Source: JANXQE01 sp035651635 (GTDB lineage: Bacteria > Verrucomicrobiota > Verrucomicrobiia > Limisphaerales > UBA8199). From it: 34,150 nucleotides of DNA. This document shows, piece by piece, positions 8,267 to 16,303 of this stretch. The notes under the pieces are model-generated. The model searched no databases. It worked only from the letters and a program-made list of their open reading frames with translations, and was not told the DNA's origin. Made by a program: the position numbers and the translations under genes. Where the stretch lies: positions 1 to 34,150 of the forward strand of contig DASRFK010000053.1 of the NCBI GenBank assembly GCA_035651635.1. Direction: 5' to 3'. Position 1 is the stretch's first letter. Every line of letters begins with the position of its first letter.

Positions 8267-8605
8267 ATGCCCTCACCAACAACTCCCCTCACCAATGCGC
8301 AGATACGTGCCTTTAAGGCCCAGGCTCAACGCCTGAAACCAACTCTGAAGGTCGGTAAAGACGGGTTAAGTCCACAATTCCTTGCTGCATTGGATCAGGC
8401 CTTGAACCACCACGAATTGATTAAGGTGAAGTTCGACGATTTCAAAGAGCAGAAAAAGGAGCTTGCCCCTCAACTCGCGAACAAGAGCAAGAGCCATTTG
8501 GTGGCGCGCATCGGCAACGTGGTCGTCCTGTTCCGTCCGAAACCGGAAGGAGCGCCTCCGGCCGCGCAGGCAGGAGCAGAGGGCAGGGGAGAGGAGGTAT
8601 TGTAA
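8267..8605 (+). CDS. yhbY: YhbY/CRS1-CRM family RNA-binding protein
   Basis: A 112-residue protein. Residues ~8-95 form one CRM domain: LTNAQIRAFKAQAQRLKPTL, then the glycine loop VGKDGLSP, the helix QFLAALDQALNHHELIKVKF and the closing strand ARIGNVVVLFRP. YhbY-type proteins bind pre-50S ribosomal RNA and assist large-subunit assembly. The frame can be extended to a GTG at 8207, but the ATG at 8267 is preferred because the domain starts a few residues later. The C-terminal 17 residues are a low-complexity Ala/Gly/Glu tail. The gene diverges from the beta-helix gene and lies 78 nt before the isocitrate-lyase-family gene. Confidence 0.85.
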   Translation: MPSPTTPLTNAQIRAFKAQAQRLKPTLKVGKDGLSPQFLAALDQALNHHELIKVKFDDFKEQKKELAPQLANKSKSHLVARIGNVVVLFRPKPEGAPPAAQAGAEGRGEEVL

Positions 8606-8683
8606 AAACCCTTACTGTTACAGCTCTCACACTACCCCTTTCGGCTACTTGCGTGGAGGCAAAACTTGTACAAAGATTGCCGG

Positions 8684-9502
8684 ATGACCCAGACAGAAAA
8701 AGCTTCTCAATTTCGCGCGCTACACCAGCGCGACGGCGCATTCTTAATCCCCAACCCGTGGGATGCCGGCTCCGCTCGCGTCCTGGCTGGACTTGGTTTC
8801 GAGGCGTTCGCCACTTCCAGCGGCGCGGCGGCCGCCAGCTTTGGCAGACGCGACGGAAAGCTCAGTCGTGAGCAGGCGCTCAGCAGCGCACGCTCGATTG
8901 TCGAGGCGACCGACCTTCCCGTCTCAGCCGATCTCGAGCATGGCTTTGGCGAAACTCCTGAGGCCGTGGCCCAGACTATCAAATTGGCCGCCGACATTGG
9001 GCTCGTTGGATGCTCGATCGAGGATGCTACTGGCGATAAAACTCGTCCCTTTCACGACCTGAATTTCGCCGCGCAGCGCGTCGCCGCCGCCGCGCAAATG
9101 GCCAAGTCTCTGCCGTTCCCCTTTACGCTCACCGCCAGGGCCGAGAATTTTGTGCGGGGCAAAATGGATTTGGACGACACTATCAAGCGCCTGCAAGCCT
9201 ATGAACAAGCCGGGGCAGACGTGTTATTCGCGCCCGCCCTGCCGGACCTCGCCGCCGTCCGCTCTGTTTGTTCCGCCGTTTCCAAACCGGTGAACTTTAT
9301 GGTCGGTATTAAGGGCAAATCCTTCAGCGTGGCGCAGTTGTTCGAGGCCGGCGTTAAGCGCATCAGCTTCGCTTCATCCTTCTACCGCGCAGCCATCACG
9401 GGTTTAATTGCGGCGGCCTCGGAAGCCCGCCAGCGCGGCACGTTCGATTATCTCGAAAAGACTATTACGACGGCCGAGCTAAATCGTTTTTTGCCTGAAT
9501 AG
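8684..9502 (+). CDS. Isocitrate lyase / phosphoenolpyruvate mutase family enzyme
   Basis: A 272-residue single-domain TIM-barrel protein, the usual length for the PEP-mutase/ICL superfamily. Motifs include NPWDAGSARVLAGLGF near the N-terminus (substrate/Mg-binding segment), SGAAAASFGRRDG, SADLEHGFGETPEAV (the Asp that coordinates Mg) and GCSIEDATGDK (acidic Mg ligands). LTARAENF supplies the Arg that typically contacts the carboxylate. The members break or form C-C or C-P bonds next to a carboxylate (for example methylisocitrate or oxaloacetate). This subgroup is generally annotated without a known substrate, and the Cys of true isocitrate lyases (KKCGH) is not seen. The ATG at 8684 is chosen over a TTG at 8666. 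Confidence 0.85.
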   Translation: MTQTEKASQFRALHQRDGAFLIPNPWDAGSARVLAGLGFEAFATSSGAAAASFGRRDGKLSREQALSSARSIVEATDLPVSADLEHGFGETPEAVAQTIKLAADIGLVGCSIEDATGDKTRPFHDLNFAAQRVAAAAQMAKSLPFPFTLTARAENFVRGKMDLDDTIKRLQAYEQAGADVLFAPALPDLAAVRSVCSAVSKPVNFMVGIKGKSFSVAQLFEAGVKRISFASSFYRAAITGLIAAASEARQRGTFDYLEKTITTAELNRFLPE

Positions 9503-9618
9503 AGACACGAATTGCACGAATTCGCACGAATCCGATTTCAAAAGCAGCGCGGAACCAGGTCGTGATCAGCCCTGAAAGCTGGGCTTCCACTTAGTGTTAA
9601 TTGGTGTAATTGGTGTCT
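9503..9618. repeat. Tandem element, copy 1 (116 bp, inverted ends)
   Basis: The element opens with AGACACGAATTGCACGAAT and closes with ATTGGTGTAATTGGTGTCT, whose complement nearly matches the opening, so the ends are imperfect terminal inverted repeats. The centre holds a small stem (AGCCC..GGGCT). It begins directly after the stop of the upstream enzyme gene and could also serve as its 3' end. The first 29 and last ~37 bases are identical to copy 2. Confidence 0.85.
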
Positions 9619-9622
9619 TTTT

Positions 9623-9740
9623 AGACACGAATTGCACGAATTCGCACGAATTTTCGGTTTGCAAAAGGAGCGCCGAATAATTCCTGACCAGCCCTGAAAG
9701 TTCGGCTTCCACTTAGTGTTAATTGGTGTAATTGGTGTCT
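9623..9740. repeat. Tandem element, copy 2 (118 bp, inverted ends)
   Basis: Second copy of the element at 9503, separated from it by four T residues. The junction itself forms a perfect hairpin (GTGTCT-TTTT-AGACAC, 9613-9628). The ends are identical to copy 1 and the middle has diverged, which suggests that the ends are under selection for pairing or were recently homogenised. Confidence 0.85.
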
Positions 9741-9753
9741 GTCCCTTGATGTC

Positions 9754-9783
9754 AATTGGGGAAATTCGTGTCCATTCGCGGCT
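9754..9783. repeat. Third, partial copy of the same element end
   Basis: The sequence AATTGGGGAAATTCGTGTCC followed by ATTCGCGGCT resembles, on the complement, the GACACGAATT-type opening of the two full elements. It looks like a decayed end of another copy. The remaining bases of the gap, up to the ATG at 9861, hold nothing recognisable. Confidence 0.5.
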
Positions 9784-9860
9784 TGCTCCAAGCCAGCGCG
9801 CGGCTTACATATTAAATCCCGGCTGTAGCGGACAACCAGCCTGGCGCAAATCAAAACCGC

Positions 9861-11021
9861 ATGAGAAGGGATCATCATCTGCAAGCGTTTGGCGCGCATC
9901 TGCGCGAGAGCATGGCCTGTGCACTGCAGCCCGACGGCAAACGGACCTTACCCTTTGACGATTTGGCACTGGAACTGTTCCAGCTTCAGTTCGAGGCCAA
10001 CCCGGCCTATCGCCGGTTTTGCGAGGTGCGTGGCGCAGGCAAATTGATTCCAGCTCACTGGACCGACATCCCTTCGGTTCCAACCTCCGCGTTTAAGGAG
10101 TGGGAACTCACCTGCATTCCGGTCGAGGAACGAACGAGGGTGTTTCTTTCCAGTGGCACCACCGAGCAACGGCCCAGTCGCCATTTCCATAACCAGAACT
10201 CACTGGCGATCTACGAGACCTCGCTTGTGGGCTGGTTTGCCGCCCATTTTCCATCGTGTGCAGAAACGGAATTGGTGGTGTCGCTCACCCCCGATTCGAC
10301 CCAGGCGCCGCACTCATCGCTCGTCCACATGTTCGAGACGGTGCGCCGCCAGCGCAATGCCAGGGATTTCGTTTTCGTGGGCGAAGTCCTGCCCGACGGA
10401 TCCTGGCGAGTTGATTGTTTGGGCGCCATCGAGGTGCTGTGCTCCGCTGAAGCCGGGAAACAACCGGTTCTCTTGCTCGGAACAGCCTTTTCTTACGTCC
10501 ACCTGCTGGATCATCTGGAAGAACGCGGACTGCGCCTCAATTTAGCCGCGGGATCGCGCGTGCTGGAGACGGGTGGGTATAAAGGCCGCTCGCGTGCTCT
10601 GCCTAAACACCAGTTGCACGCCTTAATCACTGATCGACTCGGGGTGCTGGCCGCTCATATCCTTTGCGAATACGGCATGAGCGAACTCAGCTCGCAGGCC
10701 TACGACCGTGCCGCGCCCGCCACGCCATCTGACCGGCCGGTTCAAGATGGCTTTGAGAGTAAACTAAGCCGCCGACACGCCGGCGCCCCCAGGGACTTTC
10801 ATTTTCCGCCCTGGGCCAGGGTTCAACTCATTTCACCCGAGACGGGCCGCGAGGTCGCCGAAGGCGAAACGGGTTTGATCCGGGTGTTCGATCTGGCCAA
10901 TGTTTACTCAGTGTTGGCAATCCAGACAGAAGACCTGGCGATCCGCCGCGGCACCGGGTTTGAATTAATCGGGCGCGCGAGCATGGCCGAACCCCGCGGT
11001 TGTTCGCTCATGGCCGGCTAG
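9861..11021 (+). CDS. LuxE-like acyl-protein synthetase / acyltransferase
   Basis: A 386-residue protein, close to the ~370-380 of LuxE. The adenylate-forming signature is the loop VFLSSGTTEQRPSRH (about residues 93-107); further typical segments are ETGGYKGRSR and LCEYGMSELSSQAYD. LuxE activates a fatty acid as acyl-AMP and carries it on a conserved Cys near the C-terminus. Here the end reads EPRGCSLMAG, with Cys381 in that position. In luminous bacteria LuxE passes the acyl group to LuxC, and a LuxC-like gene lies two genes downstream. No luciferase (LuxAB) or thioesterase (LuxD) is in the window, so the product is unlikely to feed light emission. It is the first gene of a four-gene plus-strand operon. 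Confidence 0.8.
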   Translation: MRRDHHLQAFGAHLRESMACALQPDGKRTLPFDDLALELFQLQFEANPAYRRFCEVRGAGKLIPAHWTDIPSVPTSAFKEWELTCIPVEERTRVFLSSGTTEQRPSRHFHNQNSLAIYETSLVGWFAAHFPSCAETELVVSLTPDSTQAPHSSLVHMFETVRRQRNARDFVFVGEVLPDGSWRVDCLGAIEVLCSAEAGKQPVLLLGTAFSYVHLLDHLEERGLRLNLAAGSRVLETGGYKGRSRALPKHQLHALITDRLGVLAAHILCEYGMSELSSQAYDRAAPATPSDRPVQDGFESKLSRRHAGAPRDFHFPPWARVQLISPETGREVAEGETGLIRVFDLANVYSVLAIQTEDLAIRRGTGFELIGRASMAEPRGCSLMAG

Positions 11022-11041
11022 TTGAGATTACCGCCGAATTC

Positions 11042-12310
11042 ATGGAGCAGGACCGAAAACATAAAACACGGGCGCTCTGGTTAACGGGCGTCCTGCACGC
11101 CTTTACGCACCTGTACCAGGTTGCGTTAATGCCGCTCTATCTGCTCATTCAACAGGACTTCAAATTCCAGAGTGTTGGAGCGGCGACCTTACTCATGACT
11201 GTGTTGCTGGTGGCTTGCTTCGGTCCCAGTTACGTGGTCGGGGTTTTGGCCGATAAGCTAAATCGCAAGCACCTGCTTGGCTTCGGCCTGGCGATAAACG
11301 CAATCGGCTTCATCGCCCTGGGCCTGGCACCCACTTATAGCTGGGCGTTAGTGGCTGTTGTGGTGGCCGGCCTGGGAGGCAGCTTTTATCACCCGGCCGC
11401 CACAGCCATGATTGCTCGCCTGTTTCCGAACGCCACCGGCAAAGCGCTAGGCCTGGTCGGCATCGGAGCCGGAGCCGGTTTTTTTCTGGGTCCAATTTAC
11501 GCCGGTTGGCGCGCCGAGGCTCTGGAACCGGTGCTGGGTCCAGCAGCCTGGCGTCGTCCGGTTTTGGAATTGGGCTTCGCTGGCCTTGCAGGCGCAGCGC
11601 TATTCGTCCTGCTGGCCGAGCGCGAACGACCCGCGCCTCAGACTCCCAAAGCCCCGCATCCAGACCGGCTTTTTCCATCGGGGGCGTTATGGTTCTTTTT
11701 CCTCGCGTACTGTCTCGCATTCAGTCTGAGGGATTTCGCGGGAGCCAGCATGGGCAGTCTTGGTTCGCTTTTTTTGCAAAAAGCCAGGGGCTATGACGCC
11801 AAATCGACCGGGTTGGCCCTGAGCGGGATCTACCTCGCCGCGACTATCAGCAATCCTTTATTCGGCAGCTTAAGCGATCGCGGCCGCAAACGCTGGGTGA
11901 CTGTCGCCTTGTTAATCGCGGCAGTCCTCATCGCCATTTTCCCTTGGATGCCGCTCAGTTGGACCATTCCCCTTTACGTCGTTTACGGTTTCTTTTTCCT
12001 GGCCGCCTATCCCATGACGGAGGCGGCGCTCATGGAATCGGTGCCCGATGCGGTGCGCGGGCGGGTCTTTGGCCTCTTTGTCATGACGGGTGGGGTGATC
12101 GGCAATCTCTCGCACTGGGTGGTCGGTGCGAAAGTGCGGCAACTCGGCCCGGCCGCCGCTCAGGTCAGCGCTTACTATCCTCTTTATGCATTCCTGGCCA
12201 TGCTGCTAGTGACCTCGCTTTTGGGATTGTTCTGTCTCAATCCCATCCGTAAACGCGAAGCTATCAAGCCGGGCATGGCGTCCCCGGACAGCATCGCGCT
12301 CATGACATGA
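11042..12310 (+). CDS. MFS transporter (12-span type)
   Basis: A 422-residue major facilitator. The first loop reads GVLADKLNRKHLLGFG, the MFS motif A between helices 2 and 3 (GxLaDrxgrkxxl), and it is repeated in the second half as FGSLSDRGRKRWVTVAL. About 12 hydrophobic segments are visible, and the halves are joined by a charged loop (ERERPAPQTPKAPHPD). The ATG at 11042 is preferred to a TTG at 11000 inside the luxE-like gene. The stop overlaps the next start as ATGA. Its place between the acyl-activating and acyl-reducing genes suggests export or uptake of the pathway's substrate or product; this is inference from position only. Confidence 0.85.
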   Translation: MEQDRKHKTRALWLTGVLHAFTHLYQVALMPLYLLIQQDFKFQSVGAATLLMTVLLVACFGPSYVVGVLADKLNRKHLLGFGLAINAIGFIALGLAPTYSWALVAVVVAGLGGSFYHPAATAMIARLFPNATGKALGLVGIGAGAGFFLGPIYAGWRAEALEPVLGPAAWRRPVLELGFAGLAGAALFVLLAERERPAPQTPKAPHPDRLFPSGALWFFFLAYCLAFSLRDFAGASMGSLGSLFLQKARGYDAKSTGLALSGIYLAATISNPLFGSLSDRGRKRWVTVALLIAAVLIAIFPWMPLSWTIPLYVVYGFFFLAAYPMTEAALMESVPDAVRGRVFGLFVMTGGVIGNLSHWVVGAKVRQLGPAAAQVSAYYPLYAFLAMLLVTSLLGLFCLNPIRKREAIKPGMASPDSIALMT

Positions 12311-13668
12311 ACCTGCCCAATTATTTCATTGCCGATCTGCCGCCCGAAGCCTCGGTCACCCCAGGTATGATTCACGAGGCGTGCCAAACCTTGAAGCGAA
12401 ACCGAGAGCTGTACCTGGCCCAGCGCTCAACCCGCAGCCTGATCCACGTGCTCAGCCACCTGGCCAAGGAATGGCTCAACCCTGAATTCCTCTTCCGCAA
12501 ACTGGCCCTGGCCGACGGTCCGCGCGCCACGGGCTTTTCGCGAGCAACCCTCGAGACCGGTTTGGATGGCTTTTTCAAAGCGTTGACAATTGAAGCCCTC
12601 GAAGCGCTGCTCGAACAGGATCTCGGCCACAGTGATCGGCTGGACCAAATTGTCGTCAGTGGGCCCGAACAAAAGCTCAATCGCGGCTCGATTGTGATTG
12701 CGCCCGAGCTAATCGTTCATTTTGCGGCGGGCAACCTGCCCAATCCCACGCTGATGAGCATGCTTTTGGGATTGCTGACACGCTCGGCGCAATTCATCAA
12801 GTGCGCCAGCAACGCCTCTTTTCTGCCCCGTCTCTTCGCGCACTCGCTCTATGACGCCGAACCCAAACTGGGCGCTTGCCTCGAATTGGCTGAGTGGAAA
12901 GGCGGCCATGAAGCCCTCGAACAGGCCCTCTTCGAAGAGGCTAATTGCGTAACCGCAACGGGCACCGACGAGAACCTGGCTCAGATCCGCCGGCGATTGC
13001 CCTTGTCCGTTCGATTTGTCAGCTATGGTTCGCGCCTTAGTTTCGCCTATGTTGCGCACGAAGTGCTTTCGGGACTGCACGCCCGCAAGATCGTCGAGCG
13101 AGCTGCCCGTGACATTGTGGCCTGGAATCAACTTGGCTGTCTCTCCCCACATGTCATTTATGTTCAATCCGGCGGCGCCCTTGCCCCAGACAAATTCGCG
13201 GAGATGCTGGCCGAAGTGCTGGCCGAACGCGAACTGACCGAGCCCCGGGGCGAGTTGCCGGTCGAGACCGCCGCGGTCATCGCCTCGCGCCGCGCCATTT
13301 ATGATCTGCGCGCGGCGCACTCACCGGATACGCGCCATTGGTGCAGCCACGGCTCTACCGCCTGGACCGTGGTGTACGAGGCCGACCCGCGTTTCCAGAT
13401 CTCCTGCCTGAACCGCTTTATTTACATCAAAGAGGTTAGGGACCTCACCGAAGCGCTCCAGAGCGCGGATTCCGTGCGCGGCCAGGTCTCCACTGTCGGA
13501 CTGGCTGTGCCCGAGCACAAAGCTCAGGAATTGGCCACCGAACTGGCGCGGTGGGGCGCGACTCGGGTTTGTCCGTTGGGCCAAATGCAGAACCCGCCGC
13601 TGGCTTGGCGTCACGACGGACGTCCCGCTCTCAGCGACCTCGTCACCTGGACCGATTGGGAACAATAA
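12307..13668 (+). CDS. LuxC-like acyl-CoA reductase
   Basis: A 453-residue protein of the acyl-CoA reductase (LuxC) family, an aldehyde-dehydrogenase relative that reduces activated fatty acid to aldehyde with NADPH. Visible motifs are the nucleotide/acyl region SIVIAPELIVHFAAGNLPNP (about 137-156) and WNQLGCLSPHVIYV, where Cys278 corresponds to the acylated active-site Cys. An HGSTAWTV segment follows further on. Translation is coupled to the MFS gene by the 4-nt ATGA overlap and to queD by a 1-nt TAATG overlap. Together with the LuxE-like gene it could turn a fatty acid into an aldehyde; the next step (alcohol, wax ester, lipid or signal) has no candidate enzyme here. Confidence 0.85.
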   Translation: MNLPNYFIADLPPEASVTPGMIHEACQTLKRNRELYLAQRSTRSLIHVLSHLAKEWLNPEFLFRKLALADGPRATGFSRATLETGLDGFFKALTIEALEALLEQDLGHSDRLDQIVVSGPEQKLNRGSIVIAPELIVHFAAGNLPNPTLMSMLLGLLTRSAQFIKCASNASFLPRLFAHSLYDAEPKLGACLELAEWKGGHEALEQALFEEANCVTATGTDENLAQIRRRLPLSVRFVSYGSRLSFAYVAHEVLSGLHARKIVERAARDIVAWNQLGCLSPHVIYVQSGGALAPDKFAEMLAEVLAERELTEPRGELPVETAAVIASRRAIYDLRAAHSPDTRHWCSHGSTAWTVVYEADPRFQISCLNRFIYIKEVRDLTEALQSADSVRGQVSTVGLAVPEHKAQELATELARWGATRVCPLGQMQNPPLAWRHDGRPALSDLVTWTDWEQ

Positions 13669-14072
13669 TGGAATTGCGCAAAACCTTTCAGTTCGAAGCG
13701 GCGCATTTGCTGCCGCTGCTGCCCAAAACGCACAAATGCCGGCGCTTGCACGGCCATAGCTTCAAAGTGGAAATCGCAGTCGAGGGCGAGCTTGATCCCA
13801 GGTTGGGATGGGTCATGGATTACGCCGATATGTCCGCCGCCTTCAGGCCGATTTGGGAAAAACTCGATCACCGGTACTTGAACGAAATCGTCGGTTTGGA
13901 AAATCCCACCAGCGAAAGGATCGGTATTTGGATTTGGAATAAACTTAAACCCGCGCTGCCGCTTTTAACCGAAGTGACCGTCGCAGAAACCTGCACCGCA
14001 AAATGCGTCTACCGCGGTCCGAAAACGAAAACGGATTCAGCTGCAAAGAAGCGCCGAACCCCGAAGAACTGA
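13668..14072 (+). CDS. queD: QueD: 6-carboxy-5,6,7,8-tetrahydropterin synthase
   Basis: A 134-residue member of the 6-pyruvoyl-tetrahydropterin synthase fold. The zinc ligands are His13 (FEAAH) and His28/His30 in the LHGH motif. The catalytic Cys24 stands in CRRLHGH, which fits the CxxxHGH pattern of QueD rather than eukaryotic PTPS. The C-terminal ETCTAKCVY segment supplies the conserved Glu. QueD makes 6-carboxytetrahydropterin from dihydroneopterin triphosphate, the first dedicated step to 7-deazaguanines such as queuosine. The ATG is given by the 1-nt overlap with the luxC-like stop; a longer frame from 13551 is out of context. A Lys/Arg-rich tail of ~16 residues follows the domain. No other queuosine gene is present, so its link to the Lux-type genes may be only transcriptional. 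Confidence 0.9.
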   Translation: MELRKTFQFEAAHLLPLLPKTHKCRRLHGHSFKVEIAVEGELDPRLGWVMDYADMSAAFRPIWEKLDHRYLNEIVGLENPTSERIGIWIWNKLKPALPLLTEVTVAETCTAKCVYRGPKTKTDSAAKKRRTPKN

Positions 14073-14153
14073 ACAGAAGCTAACGAAAAAAGAGCGAATC
14101 GATTTTTGCGCTTCGCGGCTTGGGGTTTTCGCCTTCGGATTTCCGCTCCGTTC

Positions 14154-15179
14154 TCAAGCCCCCGGGTTAATTAACCCGGCAAGCTCACCCACATTGGCCG
14201 TTCCCGTCGTTCCTAGTTTATGAATCACTATGGACGCCGCCGCGTTGGCCAACTCCAACGCTTCCAACATGCCGGCCCCGGCCGCCAAGGCGGAAGCCAG
14301 ATTCGCCGAAACGGCGTCCCCGGCACCGACAACGTCAATCTCGCCGCGAAGCGGCAGCGCCGGAACATGCTGAACCTCGCCGCCAGGCTTGGCTCCTAAA
14401 AGGCCGCGTTCCGCCAGGGATACGAACACGGTCCGGCCATTCTGCTGCGCCAACTTCAGCGCCGTCTTTCCAATATCCGAAACACTCAACTGCTGGGGCG
14501 AACCAGTCAGGGCCGAAAGTTCGCTGGCGTTCATTTTGAAAATGACGGGTGGGTACCCGCGCAAACCACGACGACTATCCGCCAGGATCGGCAAGTCGCG
14601 CTTTTCCGCCGCAACCGCGCGAACAGCTTCCAGCACCGACCTGGTTACCACTCCGGTATCCGGCACATCGACCTGGTCCAGCACAATCACTACATCCACT
14701 GCGCCCGCGGCTGCGGTGACGTGCTCGATTATCTTTTTCTCAATGGTTGCCGGCGTCGGCGTCCAATTTTTTGTGTCCAGCCGGTTTAACTCCGTCGGCG
14801 GACATCCTGCTTTAACAATTAATGGCTTGCAGTAGGTAAAGGTCCGGCGCTCCGGTGTGCGGACGAAATGCTCGAGTTGGACCCCGGGCAGATGCGCCAG
14901 CGCGTTCCATAGCTCAAATCCTTCCCCGTCATTTCCGGCAAAACCGATCGGCAGAATCGTCCCAATTCCCAGCGCCGAGAGGTTGTTTAAGATTGTCCCG
15001 GCGCCGCCGGGCTGCGGCCGGACGTTGACAATGTTATGAACCGGCAGTCCGGTTTCGATGGAAGTTTCTGCCCTCGCGGGGTCAATCTCCAGGTAGCGAT
15101 CCAGGCAAAAGTCGCCCAGGACCGCCACCTGCAGTTTCGAATATCCACCGGTTAGGGTTTGGAACCGTTCCGGATTCAC
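14154..15179 (-). CDS. PfkB-family sugar kinase (HldE/RfaE1-like)
   Basis: A 341-residue kinase of the ribokinase/PfkB family. It starts MNPERFQTLTGGYSKLQVAV with the early strand LGDFCLDRYLE. The substrate-binding motif PGGAGTILNNLSALG follows, and later IDVVGAGDAVSANLASALAAG, whose Asp is the catalytic base and whose GAGD forms the anion hole. The order and the LGDFCLDRY start recall the kinase half of HldE, which phosphorylates heptose 7-phosphate, but the substrate is not proven. The GTG at 15179 is chosen because it gives a 4-nt GTGA overlap with the upstream stop; ATG-type starts further up would overlap that gene by ~50-100 nt. It is the last gene of the minus-strand run and faces queD across 81 nt. 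Confidence 0.85.
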   Translation of the reverse strand: MNPERFQTLTGGYSKLQVAVLGDFCLDRYLEIDPARAETSIETGLPVHNIVNVRPQPGGAGTILNNLSALGIGTILPIGFAGNDGEGFELWNALAHLPGVQLEHFVRTPERRTFTYCKPLIVKAGCPPTELNRLDTKNWTPTPATIEKKIIEHVTAAAGAVDVVIVLDQVDVPDTGVVTRSVLEAVRAVAAEKRDLPILADSRRGLRGYPPVIFKMNASELSALTGSPQQLSVSDIGKTALKLAQQNGRTVFVSLAERGLLGAKPGGEVQHVPALPLRGEIDVVGAGDAVSANLASALAAGAGMLEALELANAAASIVIHKLGTTGTANVGELAGLINPGA

Positions 15180-16288
15180 GGCGGCGAAAGGGCGTGGAGC
15201 AGGTGTTGCAGGAAAGCCACGTTGTCGCATTGCAAATACCGCATCTGGCCGCCCATCCGCGCGAAGCTCTTGCAAAAGCGCAGATAATAAGCCGGGTTAT
15301 CCTTGGGTGGCTCGCCCCTGGACCAGTCCCAGTGGCCGCCGTCCTGGATGTCGACGACATAGATTTTATGATCGCGAACGATGTTGCGCCTGGCCTGTAA
15401 CCGCAGGTTGTTGACGCAACTGATGCTCTTTTCGAACACCTGCGGCGCCATGATCGCCGAACCCACTGACAGCACCACCCCGCCATCCAGCCCCTCGACC
15501 GCCCGGCTGAAGAGTTGAAAGTCCAGCCCCGCTGCCCGGCCGATCACCGCCCCATTGAACAGCGGGTGGGTGGAAAAAATATCGTAGCCAATTCCCGGAT
15601 GAACGGTGAACGGAACATGGAGTCGAAAAGCCTCGGCCAGAATGCAGGTGCCTTTCCATGGATGTTTCGTCTCGATTCGCCCTTCGGGAAGTTCGTTGGA
15701 CGCCATCATTTGCAGGAGTTCGGCCCGTGCCGGCGCCAGGGCATGAGCCGGTTCCTCGCGTAACGATTGTTCCAAGGCGAGCCGGGCCGGCAAGGTGACT
15801 CCGTCCTCGACGATGAATCGGCCCAGGCTGCGGCCATAACCTTCCTGGCGCAGCGCTCCGGCCAGCAACGCCAGGTGAATGCTCCGGCCGGTTTCATCCC
15901 AGGTCCCGAACGTGCCGGTCGCAACGTTCTTGCGCACGCTCTCTTCGGTCCGGCCAAGAAACGCTAATTCCCAATCGTGAATGGTTCCCGCGCCGTTGGT
16001 CGCCAGGTGAGTGATCCAACCGTCTTTCAGCAGCGCGTTAACCAGCGGCATCGCGCCGTTTTTAATCAAGTGCGCCCCGTACATCAGGATCACGCTGGCA
16101 TGGTGCCGCCGCGCCGATTGGATATTTTTCACGCACTCCTGGACTTGGGTCTGCAACTCCGCCGGGAGCGGTCGCGCCGGCGATTTGGGATCCACCAGCA
16201 TTCGTTCGAGCGAGCTGAGACTCTCCCGCTGCGCGAGCGGATAAACCTTGACCTTGGTCAGGTCGAGTGGAGACGGGTGGGGGTTCAT
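15176..16288 (-). CDS. Deoxyhypusine-synthase-like protein of unknown function
   Basis: A 370-residue protein. By eye it follows the layout of the deoxyhypusine synthase NAD-binding fold: ILMYGAHLIKNGAMPLVNALL and then THLATNGAGTIHDWE resemble the DHS segments LGYTSNLISSG and VTTAGGVEED. Later VPFTVHPGIGYDIF, GGVVLSVGSAIMAPQVFEKS and KIYVVDIQDG match the order of DHS strands around the NAD and spermidine sites. The DHS active-site segment (EAVSWGK) is not conserved; NPAYYLRFCKS stands in its place. So it is unlikely to be a true DHS, and bacteria usually lack hypusine. Coupling to a PfkB kinase (GTGA overlap) and its place after manC and a HAD phosphatase suggest a role in sugar or sugar-nucleotide metabolism. 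The fold match is my recollection and needs a profile search. Confidence 0.6.
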   Translation of the reverse strand: MNPHPSPLDLTKVKVYPLAQRESLSSLERMLVDPKSPARPLPAELQTQVQECVKNIQSARRHHASVILMYGAHLIKNGAMPLVNALLKDGWITHLATNGAGTIHDWELAFLGRTEESVRKNVATGTFGTWDETGRSIHLALLAGALRQEGYGRSLGRFIVEDGVTLPARLALEQSLREEPAHALAPARAELLQMMASNELPEGRIETKHPWKGTCILAEAFRLHVPFTVHPGIGYDIFSTHPLFNGAVIGRAAGLDFQLFSRAVEGLDGGVVLSVGSAIMAPQVFEKSISCVNNLRLQARRNIVRDHKIYVVDIQDGGHWDWSRGEPPKDNPAYYLRFCKSFARMGGQMRYLQCDNVAFLQHLLHALSPP

Positions 16289-16303
16289 GAGCTAAGGCCA
16301 GGA

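Noticed and set aside
9503..9783. CRISPR array
   Set aside because: Only two or three units, with inverted ends and diverged centres, no short uniform repeats or spacers and no cas gene.
13551..13667. N-terminal extension of QueD
   Set aside because: It lies wholly inside the luxC-like gene; the ATG at 13668 gives the normal QueD start and a 1-nt coupled overlap.
9861..14072. Bioluminescence operon
   Set aside because: LuxE- and LuxC-like genes are present but no luciferase, LuxD or flavin reductase gene is nearby.
14073..14153. Bidirectional terminator between queD and the PfkB kinase gene
   Set aside because: Only weak 4-5 bp pairings; no GC-rich stem followed by a T-run on either strand.
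15176..16288. True deoxyhypusine synthase
   Set aside because: The fold order looks similar but the catalytic Lys segment is not conserved, and no eIF5A-like partner is in the window.
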